This document shows positions 22,932-30,787 of a stretch of DNA of 53,430 bases, one piece after another (position 1 is the stretch's first letter; the number at the start of each line of letters is the position of its first letter). The position numbers and the translations under genes are program-made. Source of the stretch: a bacterium (GTDB lineage: Bacteria; 4484-113; JAFGCY01); NCBI GenBank assembly GCA_016932385.1, contig JAFGCY010000079.1:1-53430 (forward strand). Reading direction: 5' to 3'. The notes beneath the pieces are model-generated. The model did not search any database, was not told where the DNA came from, and saw only the letters and a list, made by a program, of their open reading frames with translations.

Positions 22932-22959
22932 TTGCGGAAATTCGAGGACGCGTTAAAAT
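22932..22959 (+). promoter_or_regulatory. Promoter of the paired lipoprotein genes
   Basis: TTGCGG (22932-22937) and TAAAAT (22954-22959) are spaced by 16 bases. The leader is about 16 bases long and contains AGAGGTGG before the ATG at 22983. Confidence 0.55.
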
Positions 22960-22982
22960 GCGTTAACTGAAGAGGTGGTTAT

Positions 22983-23207
22983 ATGCGCATCCTAATCGGA
23001 TTGATCCTGTTTTTGACCTTACTCAACGCTGGCTGCAACTTGGTTGGAGAAACCAAGGACGATGTTGAACAGGGAGGGGCCGGCGCGGTTGGCCTGGCGG
23101 AGAAAATGTCGGGCGGCACCGTGGGTAATACCGATGAAGAAACGGGTGAACCTGCTGACGCGGAAGATGATGTGGAACAGGCGGCCGGTGAGATCAGCGG
23201 CGAGTAG
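22983..23207 (+). CDS. Small predicted lipoprotein, acidic
   Basis: A 74-residue product with a lipoprotein signal: hydrophobic residues 3-14, then NAGC with Cys18 as the lipidation site. The mature part is short, strongly acidic (Glu/Asp/Gly-rich) and probably disordered, resembling small envelope-associated entericidin-like lipoproteins in layout only. It has a clear ribosome site (AGAGGTGG) and its own promoter. The second half overlaps the start of the next gene in another frame. The function is unknown. Confidence 0.6.
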   Translation: MRILIGLILFLTLLNAGCNLVGETKDDVEQGGAGAVGLAEKMSGGTVGNTDEETGEPADAEDDVEQAAGEISGE

Positions 23208-23661
23208 CCTGGTCTGGGTCATACTCCTGTTCGTTGCCTGTCAGTTGGTGGCCGGCTGCCCGCAGATCGCCCAGTGGCGGGACAAGCAGATCGAAGACTC
23301 CGCCAAGTACGCCGCCGGCAGCCGGGTTTATCCGCCGGATCCGCCGATCGAGGTGCCACGCAAGGTTGCGAAGCTGCTACCTCTGCATGAAAACCTCACC
23401 GTCTTGGAGTTCAAGCAGTTGCAGGTCAGGCCGGAGCAGATCGAGCTGAAGCTGCTTTCAGCCTGGGATACTGAACGCACGGCGGTTTGGCTGTACGAGT
23501 GGTTGACTGAGCATGGATATTCCTCGGATAACGGGCCAAGTTCTCTATTGTCTGGCGATGTATATCGAAACCAAGCCGAGAAATATCGTGAAATTTCGGT
23601 AAATGTAACTGAAAACACAGCCAATCAATGCATAATAGCTATCAGGGCCCAGGCGGGCTAA
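23167..23661 (+). CDS. Predicted lipoprotein of unknown function
   Basis: A frame open from 23044, but the likely start is one of the paired ATGs at 23167/23170, which give an Arg-rich head, a hydrophobic core (SLVWVILLFVACQL) and a clear lipobox VAGC. The gene then overlaps the end of the preceding lipoprotein gene by about 40 bases in a different frame, so the two are probably one transcript. The mature domain (about 130 residues) mixes strands and helices (NLTVLEFKQLQV, TAVWLYEWLTEHGYSS). I recognise no family. Confidence 0.6.
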   Translation: MMWNRRPVRSAASSLVWVILLFVACQLVAGCPQIAQWRDKQIEDSAKYAAGSRVYPPDPPIEVPRKVAKLLPLHENLTVLEFKQLQVRPEQIELKLLSAWDTERTAVWLYEWLTEHGYSSDNGPSSLLSGDVYRNQAEKYREISVNVTENTANQCIIAIRAQAG

Positions 23662-23796
23662 GCAGCGCGCCGGTTGGCGTTTCGTTGATTTCAAGCTATT
23701 CTGGAAGATATCGGCTTGTAGTTTTTAGGATTGGATGAGTTAGTCCAATACATAGTTGATCTGGTTGTCTCAGTCAGGGGAGGCACTCGACCCCAG

Positions 23797-24591
23797 ATGG
23801 GTGACGTCGTTTTGGAAAATCTGGAAGGCATTATATTTGATCTGGACGATACCCTTTACAACAAGGCCGACTGGCTTGTGCCGGCCCTGGAACATGCCGC
23901 CCGGATCATGGCCCTGGATGAACACCGGGTCTGGGAAGCAGCGACCAGCTATGTCCACAGCAAAGGCGTTGCCGACGTCAACATCTTCAACCACGTGCTG
24001 TTGAGTTGCGGTCAGAGCGATTCTGCCTTGAACATCCGCGCCTTTGTCGCCGCCGCCAATAACTACCGCCCGGCCTCGGGCAGCCTGAACCTGTGGCCCG
24101 GCGCCGAGGCGGCTTTACGCCAGCTGGGTTCACGCTACCGCCTGGCAGTGATGGCCGACGGCCTGGTCGAAGCTCAGAATGCCAAGATCATCGGACTGCG
24201 CCTGGCCAGTTTCTGCAGCGTGTTCATCCTCAGCGATGAAATTGATGGCATCCGCTCGCGGCGGCCGGATCCGCGGCCTTACCGCGAGGCATTGTCGCGA
24301 ATGGGCACTCGGGCTTCTCGCACGCTGTTTGTCGGTGACAATCCGGTCAAGGATTTCATCCGCGCCCGGCAGCTGGGAATGGCAACGGCCCGTGTAATGA
24401 CCGGTGAATACGCCAACATGGACTATCCGTCCCGCGAACACGCGGCGGACTATACGATTTCTTCCGTGGCGCGTCTGCCTGAATTACTGAAGAATGGAGC
24501 TTCACACGTGTTGAAGCCTTCGGTTCGCAATGTGGAAGATGATCAAGACGATCCGCTGAGCCCTTCATCACGCAAGCAACCATCCGCCTAG
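23797..24591 (+). CDS. HAD-superfamily hydrolase-like protein
   Basis: Shows the HAD Rossmann-like core with the nucleophile motif DLDDTLYN (Asp15 and Asp17 from ATG 23797). Motif IV, VGDNPVKDF, is present. Motif II reads VMADG where Thr/Ser is usual, and the motif III Lys region reads RRPDPRPY with Arg in place of Lys. The protein may be a divergent phosphatase or have altered activity. Start: the frame reaches TTG 23731, but ATG 23797 places the catalytic motif at the usual distance from the N-terminus; GGGGAGG lies 13 bases upstream, rather far. A Ser/Pro-rich C-terminal tail (about 25 residues) extends beyond the HAD fold. The substrate is unknown. Confidence 0.78.
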   Translation: MGDVVLENLEGIIFDLDDTLYNKADWLVPALEHAARIMALDEHRVWEAATSYVHSKGVADVNIFNHVLLSCGQSDSALNIRAFVAAANNYRPASGSLNLWPGAEAALRQLGSRYRLAVMADGLVEAQNAKIIGLRLASFCSVFILSDEIDGIRSRRPDPRPYREALSRMGTRASRTLFVGDNPVKDFIRARQLGMATARVMTGEYANMDYPSREHAADYTISSVARLPELLKNGASHVLKPSVRNVEDDQDDPLSPSSRKQPSA

Positions 24592-24637
24592 ATGTTGCTA
24601 CTTGTCGCCCGCGCTGGCCTTCGGCGGGGTAGGGGGT

Positions 24638-24645
24638 AAAAAAAA
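24638..24645 (-). terminator. T-run directly after the 5S rRNA gene
   Basis: On the minus strand eight consecutive T residues follow the 5S 3' end by one base. The terminal 5S helix just before it could act as the terminator stem. Confidence 0.6.
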
Positions 24646-24646
24646 T

Positions 24647-24763
24647 CCTGGCGTCGTCCTACTTTCCCACGGGGTCTCCCTCCGCAGTATCATCGGCGCT
24701 GTGAGGCTTAACTTCCGGGTTCGGGATGGAACCGGGTGTGACCCTCACGCTATTGACACCAGG
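24647..24763 (-). rRNA. rrf: 5S ribosomal RNA, solitary gene
   Basis: A 117-base gene. The minus strand reads CCTGGTGTC at the 5' end and GACGCCAGG at the 3' end, forming the terminal helix. The conserved internal stretches CCGAACCCGGAAGTTAAGC and GGGAAAGTAGGACG are present, matching domains of bacterial 5S. No 23S or 16S gene lies on either side: a HAD gene is 3' and tatA is 5'. It has its own promoter and T-run, so it is an independently transcribed unit. Confidence 0.97.
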
Positions 24764-24770
24764 GCCGACT

Positions 24771-24798
24771 ATTCTACAGAGTTTCGCGGTAATGTCAA
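24771..24798 (-). promoter_or_regulatory. Dedicated 5S rRNA promoter
   Basis: On the minus strand a perfect TTGACA (24793-24798) and TAGAAT (24771-24776) are spaced by 16 bases. The 5S 5' end lies seven bases after the -10, so transcription should begin at or next to the mature end. Confidence 0.75.
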
Positions 24799-24836
24799 GG
24801 GGTTTGGGGAAATCGCATGAAATCGAGCTTGGATCG

Positions 24837-25037
24837 TTATTCCTGGTCGTCAGGTTCTGGATCCTTTTCCGTGGCCGGCGGATCGCCTTCCTTGATTGCG
24901 CTTTTAAACTCACGGATTCCCACGCCCAGGTTCTTCATCAGCTGAGGAATTCGAGTCGCGCCGAACAGCAACGCGACGACCAGCGCGATCAGGATAATTT
25001 CCTGCGTTCCAACTCCAATCAACATTGCTAGCAGCAT
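24837..25037 (-). CDS. tatA: Twin-arginine translocase subunit TatA/E
   Basis: A 66-residue protein with the family layout: a short periplasmic head, one TM helix (about 13-27), the hinge FGATRIPQL with the conserved Phe-Gly, then an amphipathic helix (LMKNLGVGIREFKSAIKEG) and an acidic tail. It forms the oligomeric pore for folded proteins in Tat export. ATG 25037 is chosen because a TATACT hexamer (25047-25052) ends nine bases upstream; ATG 25025 would also fit. No tatB or tatC gene is nearby. Confidence 0.92.
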   Translation of the reverse strand: MLLAMLIGVGTQEIILIALVVALLFGATRIPQLMKNLGVGIREFKSAIKEGDPPATEKDPEPDDQE

Positions 25038-25183
25038 ACTGCCAGAAGTATATCATCGTTCACCGCAAAACCACCTGTGCCGGTAAGCTGCGAGCGCCAG
25101 ACGAACAGGCGGAAACCGAACAGGCAAACGAACAGCGATAGGGCTGCTCGAACCGCGAAGATGTTGTGAAAAACGAACGACAT
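25028..25183 (-). CDS. Candidate 51-residue hydrophobic ORF, doubtful
   Basis: An open frame from ATG 25183 to a TAG that overlaps the tatA start region. The translation begins MSFVFHNIFAVRAALSLF and contains a short hydrophobic segment. No Shine-Dalgarno or recognised family supports it, and the tatA -10 hexamer lies inside it. Recorded because it is the only frame seen in the otherwise empty gap. Confidence 0.15.
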   Translation of the reverse strand: MSFVFHNIFAVRAALSLFVCLFGFRLFVWRSQLTGTGGFAVNDDILLAVCC

Positions 25184-25371
25184 TCAAGCATCAGATATTA
25201 ATGCAACATAATATTGCTTATAGGAACCTAGATATCGATTGAGCTGGATTCGGCGCTGAGCCTCGATCTGTTTGGCCAATTGAATAAGTTCCCTGATTCA
25301 GGCGTCTGAACACAGCAAGGTAATAACCTGCGTCTGAATAACGCTAGCCATCCAAGCTCAACACGAATCAT
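25184..25371. other. Part of a 418-base AT-richer intergenic gap without recognised genes
   Basis: The gap between tatA and the SPOR gene (25038-25455) is richer in A and T than the genes around it. I found no tRNA, no long ORF and no strong hairpin with a T-run. An unrecognised small RNA cannot be excluded. Confidence 0.5.
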
Positions 25372-25402
25372 TTGACTAGTGATGTGGAACGTATGTTATG
25401 AT
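25372..25402 (+). promoter_or_regulatory. Putative promoter of the SPOR gene
   Basis: TTGACT (25372-25377) and TATGAT (25397-25402) are separated by 19 bases, longer than ideal. The leader would be about 47 bases and ends in the strong ribosome site AAGGGAGG. Confidence 0.4.
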
Positions 25403-25455
25403 TTTGTTGGCACAGTGCGTGCCTAGGGTGAGATGAGTCTCTAAGGGAGGCCGAA

Positions 25456-26334
25456 ATGGCCCAGCATTATCCTGATTTCTATATAAAGAAGCGACAGCGG
25501 GATCAGCGCTACCGCCGGATCACGCAGATCGTGGTTGGTACTGCGCTGTTCGTGATCATCGGCGGCGTCGCCGGCTTCCTGATGTACAAGCATATTATTC
25601 AGCCCAAGCGCCAGCCGCCGGCGAGTACCGAGCAATTGGCTGATGAACGCCAGCAGCTGGAAACCCAGTCGATCCTGGCTGATGCGGATCGCTCGAGCAC
25701 CACATCCAGTGAAGGAACTGAGACGCCGGCCGGCAACGAACGGGTCAACCTGGAGCTCGAGGATATCGAATACGATCCTTCATTCCCGGATGTCCACGTT
25801 GGTGTGGTCGGTAGCGATGCCCCCGCCGCAATTCCCGTCGACATGGAAGTCGATGCTGAAGCGGCGGAGGAAACGCCAGCCACCGCAGCGGAAAGCGCCG
25901 CTGAGACACCCGCCCAGCCAGAGACCAGCACAAGCCCCCCAACCAGCAACTCAGACAGTGGCACGAATAATACGGGAAACAGCAATGTGATCGAACCCCC
26001 CCCGAGTAATACCGAGGAGAATAAGCCGGCCGAAACAGCCAAACCGGCTGATGAGGAAGAGAAACCGAGTCCGAAGCCGGAAGAAGAACAGGTGCAGCCC
26101 ACGGGCGATTATGTGTACAAAGTCTACGCCGGCAGTTATCACTCGCGGGAAGGCGCCGAGAAAGCGCAGCGGGACCTGCAGGCACTTGGCTACCAGAGCC
26201 AGGTGATTGAGTCCGGTCCGGACTTCCTGGTTAAGGTCAAAACATTCACCGATTACGAACAAGCGCGGGCGATTATGCAGAAGCTGATCGATAGTGGTTA
26301 CGGCACCGCCTTCGCCACCCGGAACATGACCTAA
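25456..26334 (+). CDS. SPOR-domain membrane protein
   Basis: A 292-residue bitopic protein: cytoplasmic basic head (residues 1-21), TM helix at about 22-44, then a long Ala/Pro/Glu/Thr-rich periplasmic linker (about 50-215). The C-terminal SPOR domain (about 218-290) carries YKVYAGSYHSREGAEKAQ and LGYQSQVIESG. SPOR domains bind denuded peptidoglycan glycans at division sites, so a role in cell division or septal wall processing is likely. AAGGGAGG precedes the ATG. Layout matches FtsN-like and DedD-like proteins, but no other conserved part identifies which. Confidence 0.88.
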   Translation: MAQHYPDFYIKKRQRDQRYRRITQIVVGTALFVIIGGVAGFLMYKHIIQPKRQPPASTEQLADERQQLETQSILADADRSSTTSSEGTETPAGNERVNLELEDIEYDPSFPDVHVGVVGSDAPAAIPVDMEVDAEAAEETPATAAESAAETPAQPETSTSPPTSNSDSGTNNTGNSNVIEPPPSNTEENKPAETAKPADEEEKPSPKPEEEQVQPTGDYVYKVYAGSYHSREGAEKAQRDLQALGYQSQVIESGPDFLVKVKTFTDYEQARAIMQKLIDSGYGTAFATRNMT

Positions 26335-26339
26335 GCGCC

Positions 26340-27005
26340 CTACTCCATCGCTTGGGAATCCAGCGCAGCGATGAATCGGCGCGCGCTGGCAGCCGGATCA
26401 GCGGTAGCCTGCAACGCGGCGATGGCGGCGAAACGGCGGGCACCGAGTTCGACCAGCGGCCGGCAGTTCTCAGGAGTGATGCCCCCGATGAAAACGACCG
26501 GGCCGGGCAGCGACTGAGCGCGGGTAACTGTCTCGATTCCCAGCGGCGCGCCGTACTTGAGTTTCGCGGGAGTGGGATAGATCGGGCCCAGGAAGACATA
26601 GTCCGCACCGTCAGCGAAACAGCGTTGCGCCTCCCCTACCCCATGCGTGGAAGTGCCCAAGACAAGCTTTTCGCCGATCGCCCGGCGGATTTCGGCGATC
26701 GGCGGATCCGCTGCCCCGATCTGCAGCCCGTCGGCTTGGAGTTCCTGTGCCAGTTGAACCTCATGGCTCATCACGAACGGTACTGCAAACTCGCGGCAGA
26801 TTCGCCGGACAGGTAGAGCGAGTCGTTTAATCTCCGCGACCGGGACGTCCTTAATCCGGCATAAAACGGCGTCTACCCCACCGCCCACAGCCAAGCCGGT
26901 CACCTCTTCCAAGGACCGCGGTTGGGCCGCATAACGGTCCAACACGAGCCAAAGACGTGTGTTGGCGACCCAATTCGGGCGCGGCGCATGCCTTTGAACG
27001 CTCAT
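26340..27005 (-). CDS. Thiamine-phosphate synthase family protein (ThiE/TenI-like)
   Basis: A 221-residue TIM-barrel protein. The phosphate-binding motifs GADYVFLGPIYPTPAK and VVFIGGITPEN are typical of the ThiE/TenI family, which joins thiazole and pyrimidine moieties of thiamine or aromatises the thiazole. However, the ThiE motif NDR is replaced by SHE at about 80-82, so a TenI-like or altered function is possible. ATG 27005 is chosen over a longer frame because it overlaps the preceding gene's stop (ATGA). No other thiamine gene is in the window. The family is firm; the exact reaction is not. Confidence 0.8.
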   Translation of the reverse strand: MSVQRHAPRPNWVANTRLWLVLDRYAAQPRSLEEVTGLAVGGGVDAVLCRIKDVPVAEIKRLALPVRRICREFAVPFVMSHEVQLAQELQADGLQIGAADPPIAEIRRAIGEKLVLGTSTHGVGEAQRCFADGADYVFLGPIYPTPAKLKYGAPLGIETVTRAQSLPGPVVFIGGITPENCRPLVELGARRFAAIAALQATADPAASARRFIAALDSQAME

Positions 27006-28030
27006 CGGGCCGGTTTTTCCATCATCCGAATGCCGTTGCAAAGGTATTGCTGCATCTGCTCGTCGTAAAGGCTGATGCCATAGGCAATCCTGGAGCAATC
27101 ACCCGGCAGCGCCAGGGTGAAATCGTAGGCGCGTTCAGTAAGATTCACCATTACGGACAGCGCCGGAAGATCGTCCGGACGCGGAATTTGCTGGAAGTCC
27201 TCGTCCGTGAAACGTAACCATATATTTCCTAGAAGATCTGGTGTTGTTTTCTCCAGATATACCCTAAAGGGAAACTCGGACGATGCTAGCTCCTGTGAAA
27301 CTAGAATATTATACGCGGCAACATGGGTGATTTCATGACCGTGTGGGGAGTTGAAAGTGTAGAGAATATCCATCCGGTACCGGCTGACCGGAGGGCTGTT
27401 GGGATGGATATCTACGGAAACGGTGAAGTCCTTGAATCCGCTGCGGCCGGATGTTGGTGAATTGCGGCTGAGCTTCTCCGCTGTCTTGATCTGCAAGGGA
27501 ATGTAATTGTTGTTAGCGGCGTGGTTGATGAACTGCTCGACATTGCCGGCGTCGATATTTCGAGCGATCAGCTTGCCATCCGGAGCAACCAGGAATGTGG
27601 CGGGAATAGCCTCGACACACCAATCTTGGACATTCTTGCTGAACCAGCCTTGGCCGTCATAGATAACCGGAAACCGGATGCCCAACTGCTCAGCAACGTT
27701 GTTGATCTGGGACTCGTTGCCGGCCTGATCGAGGCTGACGGACAACACGACCAAGTCGTTTCGCTCGGTCGATTGGCGGTGCAGGTTAACCACATCCGGC
27801 AGCTTGCGCATGCACGGCTGGCACCAGGTGGCCCAGAAATCGATGTACACCCATTTTCCGCGGTAGGAAGTCAATTCCTGGTACTGACCTTCCAGATCCG
27901 TACCAAGCAGGCTGGGTGCCGATGATCCCAGGTCCAAGGGACAAGTGGCAGCAAGCGCGGCAGTGTAGGTAAAGCCGATCGCCAACAAAGCGATAAGCGC
28001 AACCAAGTATCGCGTCACCATGTTTCCCAT
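27002..28030 (-). CDS. Exported thioredoxin-like protein with extra C-terminal domain
   Basis: A protein of about 342 residues. A signal peptide covers about residues 1-28 (VALIALLAIGFTYTAALA). A TlpA/ResA-type thioredoxin domain follows (about 33-170) with the redox site WCQPC and the cis-Pro segment IPATFLVAPDG. An unrecognised domain of about 165 residues, rich in beta strands, follows from about 175. TlpA-like proteins reduce periplasmic disulphides, for example in cytochrome c maturation. AGAGGG lies just before the cluster of start codons; ATG 28030 or 28021 is possible. It overlaps the ThiE-like gene by four bases. Confidence 0.83.
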   Translation of the reverse strand: MGNMVTRYLVALIALLAIGFTYTAALAATCPLDLGSSAPSLLGTDLEGQYQELTSYRGKWVYIDFWATWCQPCMRKLPDVVNLHRQSTERNDLVVLSVSLDQAGNESQINNVAEQLGIRFPVIYDGQGWFSKNVQDWCVEAIPATFLVAPDGKLIARNIDAGNVEQFINHAANNNYIPLQIKTAEKLSRNSPTSGRSGFKDFTVSVDIHPNSPPVSRYRMDILYTFNSPHGHEITHVAAYNILVSQELASSEFPFRVYLEKTTPDLLGNIWLRFTDEDFQQIPRPDDLPALSVMVNLTERAYDFTLALPGDCSRIAYGISLYDEQMQQYLCNGIRMMEKPAR

Positions 28031-28124
28031 CAACCCTCTTCAACAGCGTCATACTGCCTGTTGTTATCTACATCGCGTCCGGACGAGTCTAGATTAAAAC
28101 CCCCCTTGACCAAGTCGATGAATG

Positions 28125-29183
28125 TTACACCTGGTCGATCCGCCAGCGTGAGCAATACTGCGCCAGCAGGCCGACGGCGGCGTAGTATGACTCCTCCGGG
28201 TCGATCGTGTGCAGGCATTGGCGCATGTTGCGCCCGGACTTTGATTCGCAGCTGCGGCAGATCCGCTCGGCGCGCACAACCACGCTGCGCTCATAGCGAT
28301 ACGGCCCGCAACGCGCCGGATCAGTCGGACCGAACAGCGCGACGACGGGAGTCTTGCGACCGATCGCCAGGTGCATCGGTCCGCTATCGGGGCCAACGAA
28401 CAGGTCGGCCCGATCGAGTACCCAGGTCAGCTCCTCGATCGTGGTCTGCCCGACCAAGTCCACCACGGTGTTGTTGTAGCTGTAGACTCCTTCGTACAGC
28501 TTGCGCTCGGATGGTGCTCCGATGAAGACGAAGTCGGCGCTGTTCACCGGAAAGCGGTTGAGGAACGTGTTCAACCCGTCGGCCGACCATTGCTTGTATT
28601 CCTTGGTTGCGCCAATGCTGACGGCGATCACCGGCCGGCTGCGTCCGAAGTTAGGTCCCAGTTTTTCGCGCAACCACTTCTTGGCGCTGGCTTCGTCGAT
28701 ATGTACCTCTTCGGCCAGCGATGACAGGCTGATGCCGCAGGCGCGCAGCAAATCAGCTTTGGTTTCGATCAGGTGCTGGCGTTTTTCCGGTAGCTTGAAC
28801 CGGCGCGTCAGCAACAGGTCGCGACACTCGTAGCGATACCCGATGCGTTGCCGCACACGTCCCAGCCAGGCCATCAGCGCGCTGCCCAGGCTGTTGTGGA
28901 AGATAAAGGCGAGATCGAATTTGCCGGCGCGCAGCTGGCGGACCGTGTGCTTGAACGAATCGAGGTCGTAGTCGCCTTTGGATCGGTCGTAAGAGATCAG
29001 CTCATTGACACCGGAGTGATGCTTATACGTGCTGATGCTCAGCGGTTGACCGAGAATGGCCAGATGGGCATCCGGATACTGCTCGCGAATTGCGTTGACA
29101 CAGGGGCTGAGCATGATCAAATCGCCGATCATCGACCAGTCAATAATGACAATCCGTTTGGCTTCGGGAATCCGCAAGGGCAT
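28125..29183 (-). CDS. Glycosyltransferase family 9 (heptosyltransferase-like)
   Basis: A 352-residue protein with the GT9 fold. The N-terminal Rossmann domain begins KRIVIIDWSMIGDLIMLSP, and the C-terminal nucleotide-sugar site reads DLFVGPDSGPMHLAIG then VVALFGPTDPARCGP. A Cys pair (CRSCE) follows, as in several lipopolysaccharide heptosyltransferases. The family transfers heptose or similar sugars onto lipid A core or other glycolipids, which suggests a lipopolysaccharide-type outer membrane. A TATAAT (29186-29191) lies only two bases before ATG 29183 but eight before TTG 29177; a leaderless start at the TTG is possible. Next genes follow in the same direction. Confidence 0.88.
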   Translation of the reverse strand: MPLRIPEAKRIVIIDWSMIGDLIMLSPCVNAIREQYPDAHLAILGQPLSISTYKHHSGVNELISYDRSKGDYDLDSFKHTVRQLRAGKFDLAFIFHNSLGSALMAWLGRVRQRIGYRYECRDLLLTRRFKLPEKRQHLIETKADLLRACGISLSSLAEEVHIDEASAKKWLREKLGPNFGRSRPVIAVSIGATKEYKQWSADGLNTFLNRFPVNSADFVFIGAPSERKLYEGVYSYNNTVVDLVGQTTIEELTWVLDRADLFVGPDSGPMHLAIGRKTPVVALFGPTDPARCGPYRYERSVVVRAERICRSCESKSGRNMRQCLHTIDPEESYYAAVGLLAQYCSRWRIDQV

Positions 29184-29299
29184 GTATTATAGCCGTGAGC
29201 GGGATTACGGAAAAATCTTCTAAAATGTGTCGCTATTCCTGGCCGCATGGGCTATACTACGCAACCCTAAATTTGTTTCCAATCTGCAGAGAGGCAACC

Positions 29300-30736
29300 A
29301 TGATTTCGCACACGACCAGTTACACGATAACGGTTCGTATCCAGGGCCCTCGTAAAATCGGCCTGGTTCACAATATCCTGGGGATGATCGCCGCCGCGGG
29401 TGGATCGATTGGAGCTATCGACCTCGTCGAGCAGTGTGCTGAGCACTGGCTTCGCGACTTCACCATCCATTGCGAGAATCCCGAGCACGAGAAAAAGATT
29501 ACGCGTGCCATCAAGTCCGTCGCGGATATCAAAGTCATCGCGGTGTCGGACGAGACATTCCGCATGCACCTGGGCGGCAAGCTGACCGTCGAAGGCAAAT
29601 TCCCGCTGACAACCCGCGCCCAGCTGTCCATGGCCTATACGCCGGGTGTCGGACGCGTCTCCTCGTATGTCTCTGAAGATCCCACCCGGGCCTGGTCGCT
29701 GACCATCAAGAAGAACACCGTGGCGGTCGTCTCCGACGGTACCGCCGTACTCGGTCTGGGCGACCTCGGGCCCGAGGGCGCTATGCCGGTCATGGAAGGC
29801 AAGGCGATGCTGTTCAAGGAATTCGGCGGCGTCGATGCCTTCCCGTTGTGCATCGCGGAAAAGGACCCGGACAAGATCGTGGAATTCTGCCGCCAGATCG
29901 CGCCGACTTTTGGCGGGATCAACCTGGAGGACATTTCCGCTCCGCGTTGTTTCTATATTGAAGAGAAGCTGAAAGAACTGGTGGACATTCCGGTGTTCCA
30001 CGACGACCAGCACGGTACCGCCGTGGTGGTAACCGCGGCCGCGCACAACGCGCTCAAGCTGGTGAACAAGAATTTCAAGAACTTAAAAGTTGTCGTCTTG
30101 GGCGTTGGCGCCGCAGGCGTGGCCTGCAGCAAGATGCTGTTGGCTTCCGGTGTCTCCAACATTATCGGCGTTGACCGTCACGGAATTCTCTACGATGGCC
30201 GCGACACGAACGGCAACGAGATGAAGGCATGGTTCGCCGCGCACACGAATCCGGAGAAGGTGCAAGGTGACGTCCAGAAAGCCCTGGAGGGCGCCGACCT
30301 GTTCCTGGGGCTGTCCGGCCCGAATCTGGTCAAGGCGGATTGGCTCAAGAAAATGGCCAAGGATCCGATCATCTTCGCGATGTCGAATCCGGTACCGGAA
30401 ATCATGCCGGAAGCGGCCGCCAAGTATGCCACCGTCATCGCCACCGGCCGCAGCGACTACCCGAACCAGATCAACAATGTCCTGTGCTTCCCGGGTATCT
30501 TCCGCGGCGCTTTGGATGCGCATGCCCGCGACATCAACGAAGAGATGAAGATCGCCGCGGCGATGGGTATTGCCAGTTGCGTCGACGACAAGAAACTGGG
30601 ACCGGATTACATCATTCCGTCCGTCTTCGATCGCAATGTCTCCAAGACTGTCACGCGTAACGTCGTCGCCGCCGCGCATGATTCCGGCGTGGCCCAGCGT
30701 CGGCGTGCCGTGACGCAAATTATGCCCGGCATCTAG
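29300..30736 (+). CDS. NAD(P)-dependent malic enzyme with N-terminal ACT domain
   Basis: Oxidatively decarboxylates malate to pyruvate. ATG 29300 follows GAGAGG and gives 478 residues. Residues about 6-85 form an ACT domain (YTITVRIQGPRKIGLVHNILGMI), a small-molecule sensor. The malic enzyme domain follows: Tyr in AYTPGV, Lys in MPVMEGKAML, the metal-binding region LEDISAPRCF with HDDQHGTA, and the dinucleotide-binding GVGAAGVACSK. A TATACT -10-like hexamer lies at 29253-29258. ACT fusion suggests allosteric control by an amino acid or other small ligand; which one is unknown. The family is firm; the cofactor preference is not clear. Confidence 0.95.
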   Translation: MISHTTSYTITVRIQGPRKIGLVHNILGMIAAAGGSIGAIDLVEQCAEHWLRDFTIHCENPEHEKKITRAIKSVADIKVIAVSDETFRMHLGGKLTVEGKFPLTTRAQLSMAYTPGVGRVSSYVSEDPTRAWSLTIKKNTVAVVSDGTAVLGLGDLGPEGAMPVMEGKAMLFKEFGGVDAFPLCIAEKDPDKIVEFCRQIAPTFGGINLEDISAPRCFYIEEKLKELVDIPVFHDDQHGTAVVVTAAAHNALKLVNKNFKNLKVVVLGVGAAGVACSKMLLASGVSNIIGVDRHGILYDGRDTNGNEMKAWFAAHTNPEKVQGDVQKALEGADLFLGLSGPNLVKADWLKKMAKDPIIFAMSNPVPEIMPEAAAKYATVIATGRSDYPNQINNVLCFPGIFRGALDAHARDINEEMKIAAAMGIASCVDDKKLGPDYIIPSVFDRNVSKTVTRNVVAAAHDSGVAQRRRAVTQIMPGI

Positions 30737-30787
30737 CGGGATTGCGCTAGCCGCACCGCAAACGCGGTATAGTAGTCGTAACACACT

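Noticed and set aside
25038..25455. Small RNA gene in the tatA-SPOR gap
   Set aside because: No clear promoter-terminator pair or conserved RNA motif was found; kept only as an unexplained gap.
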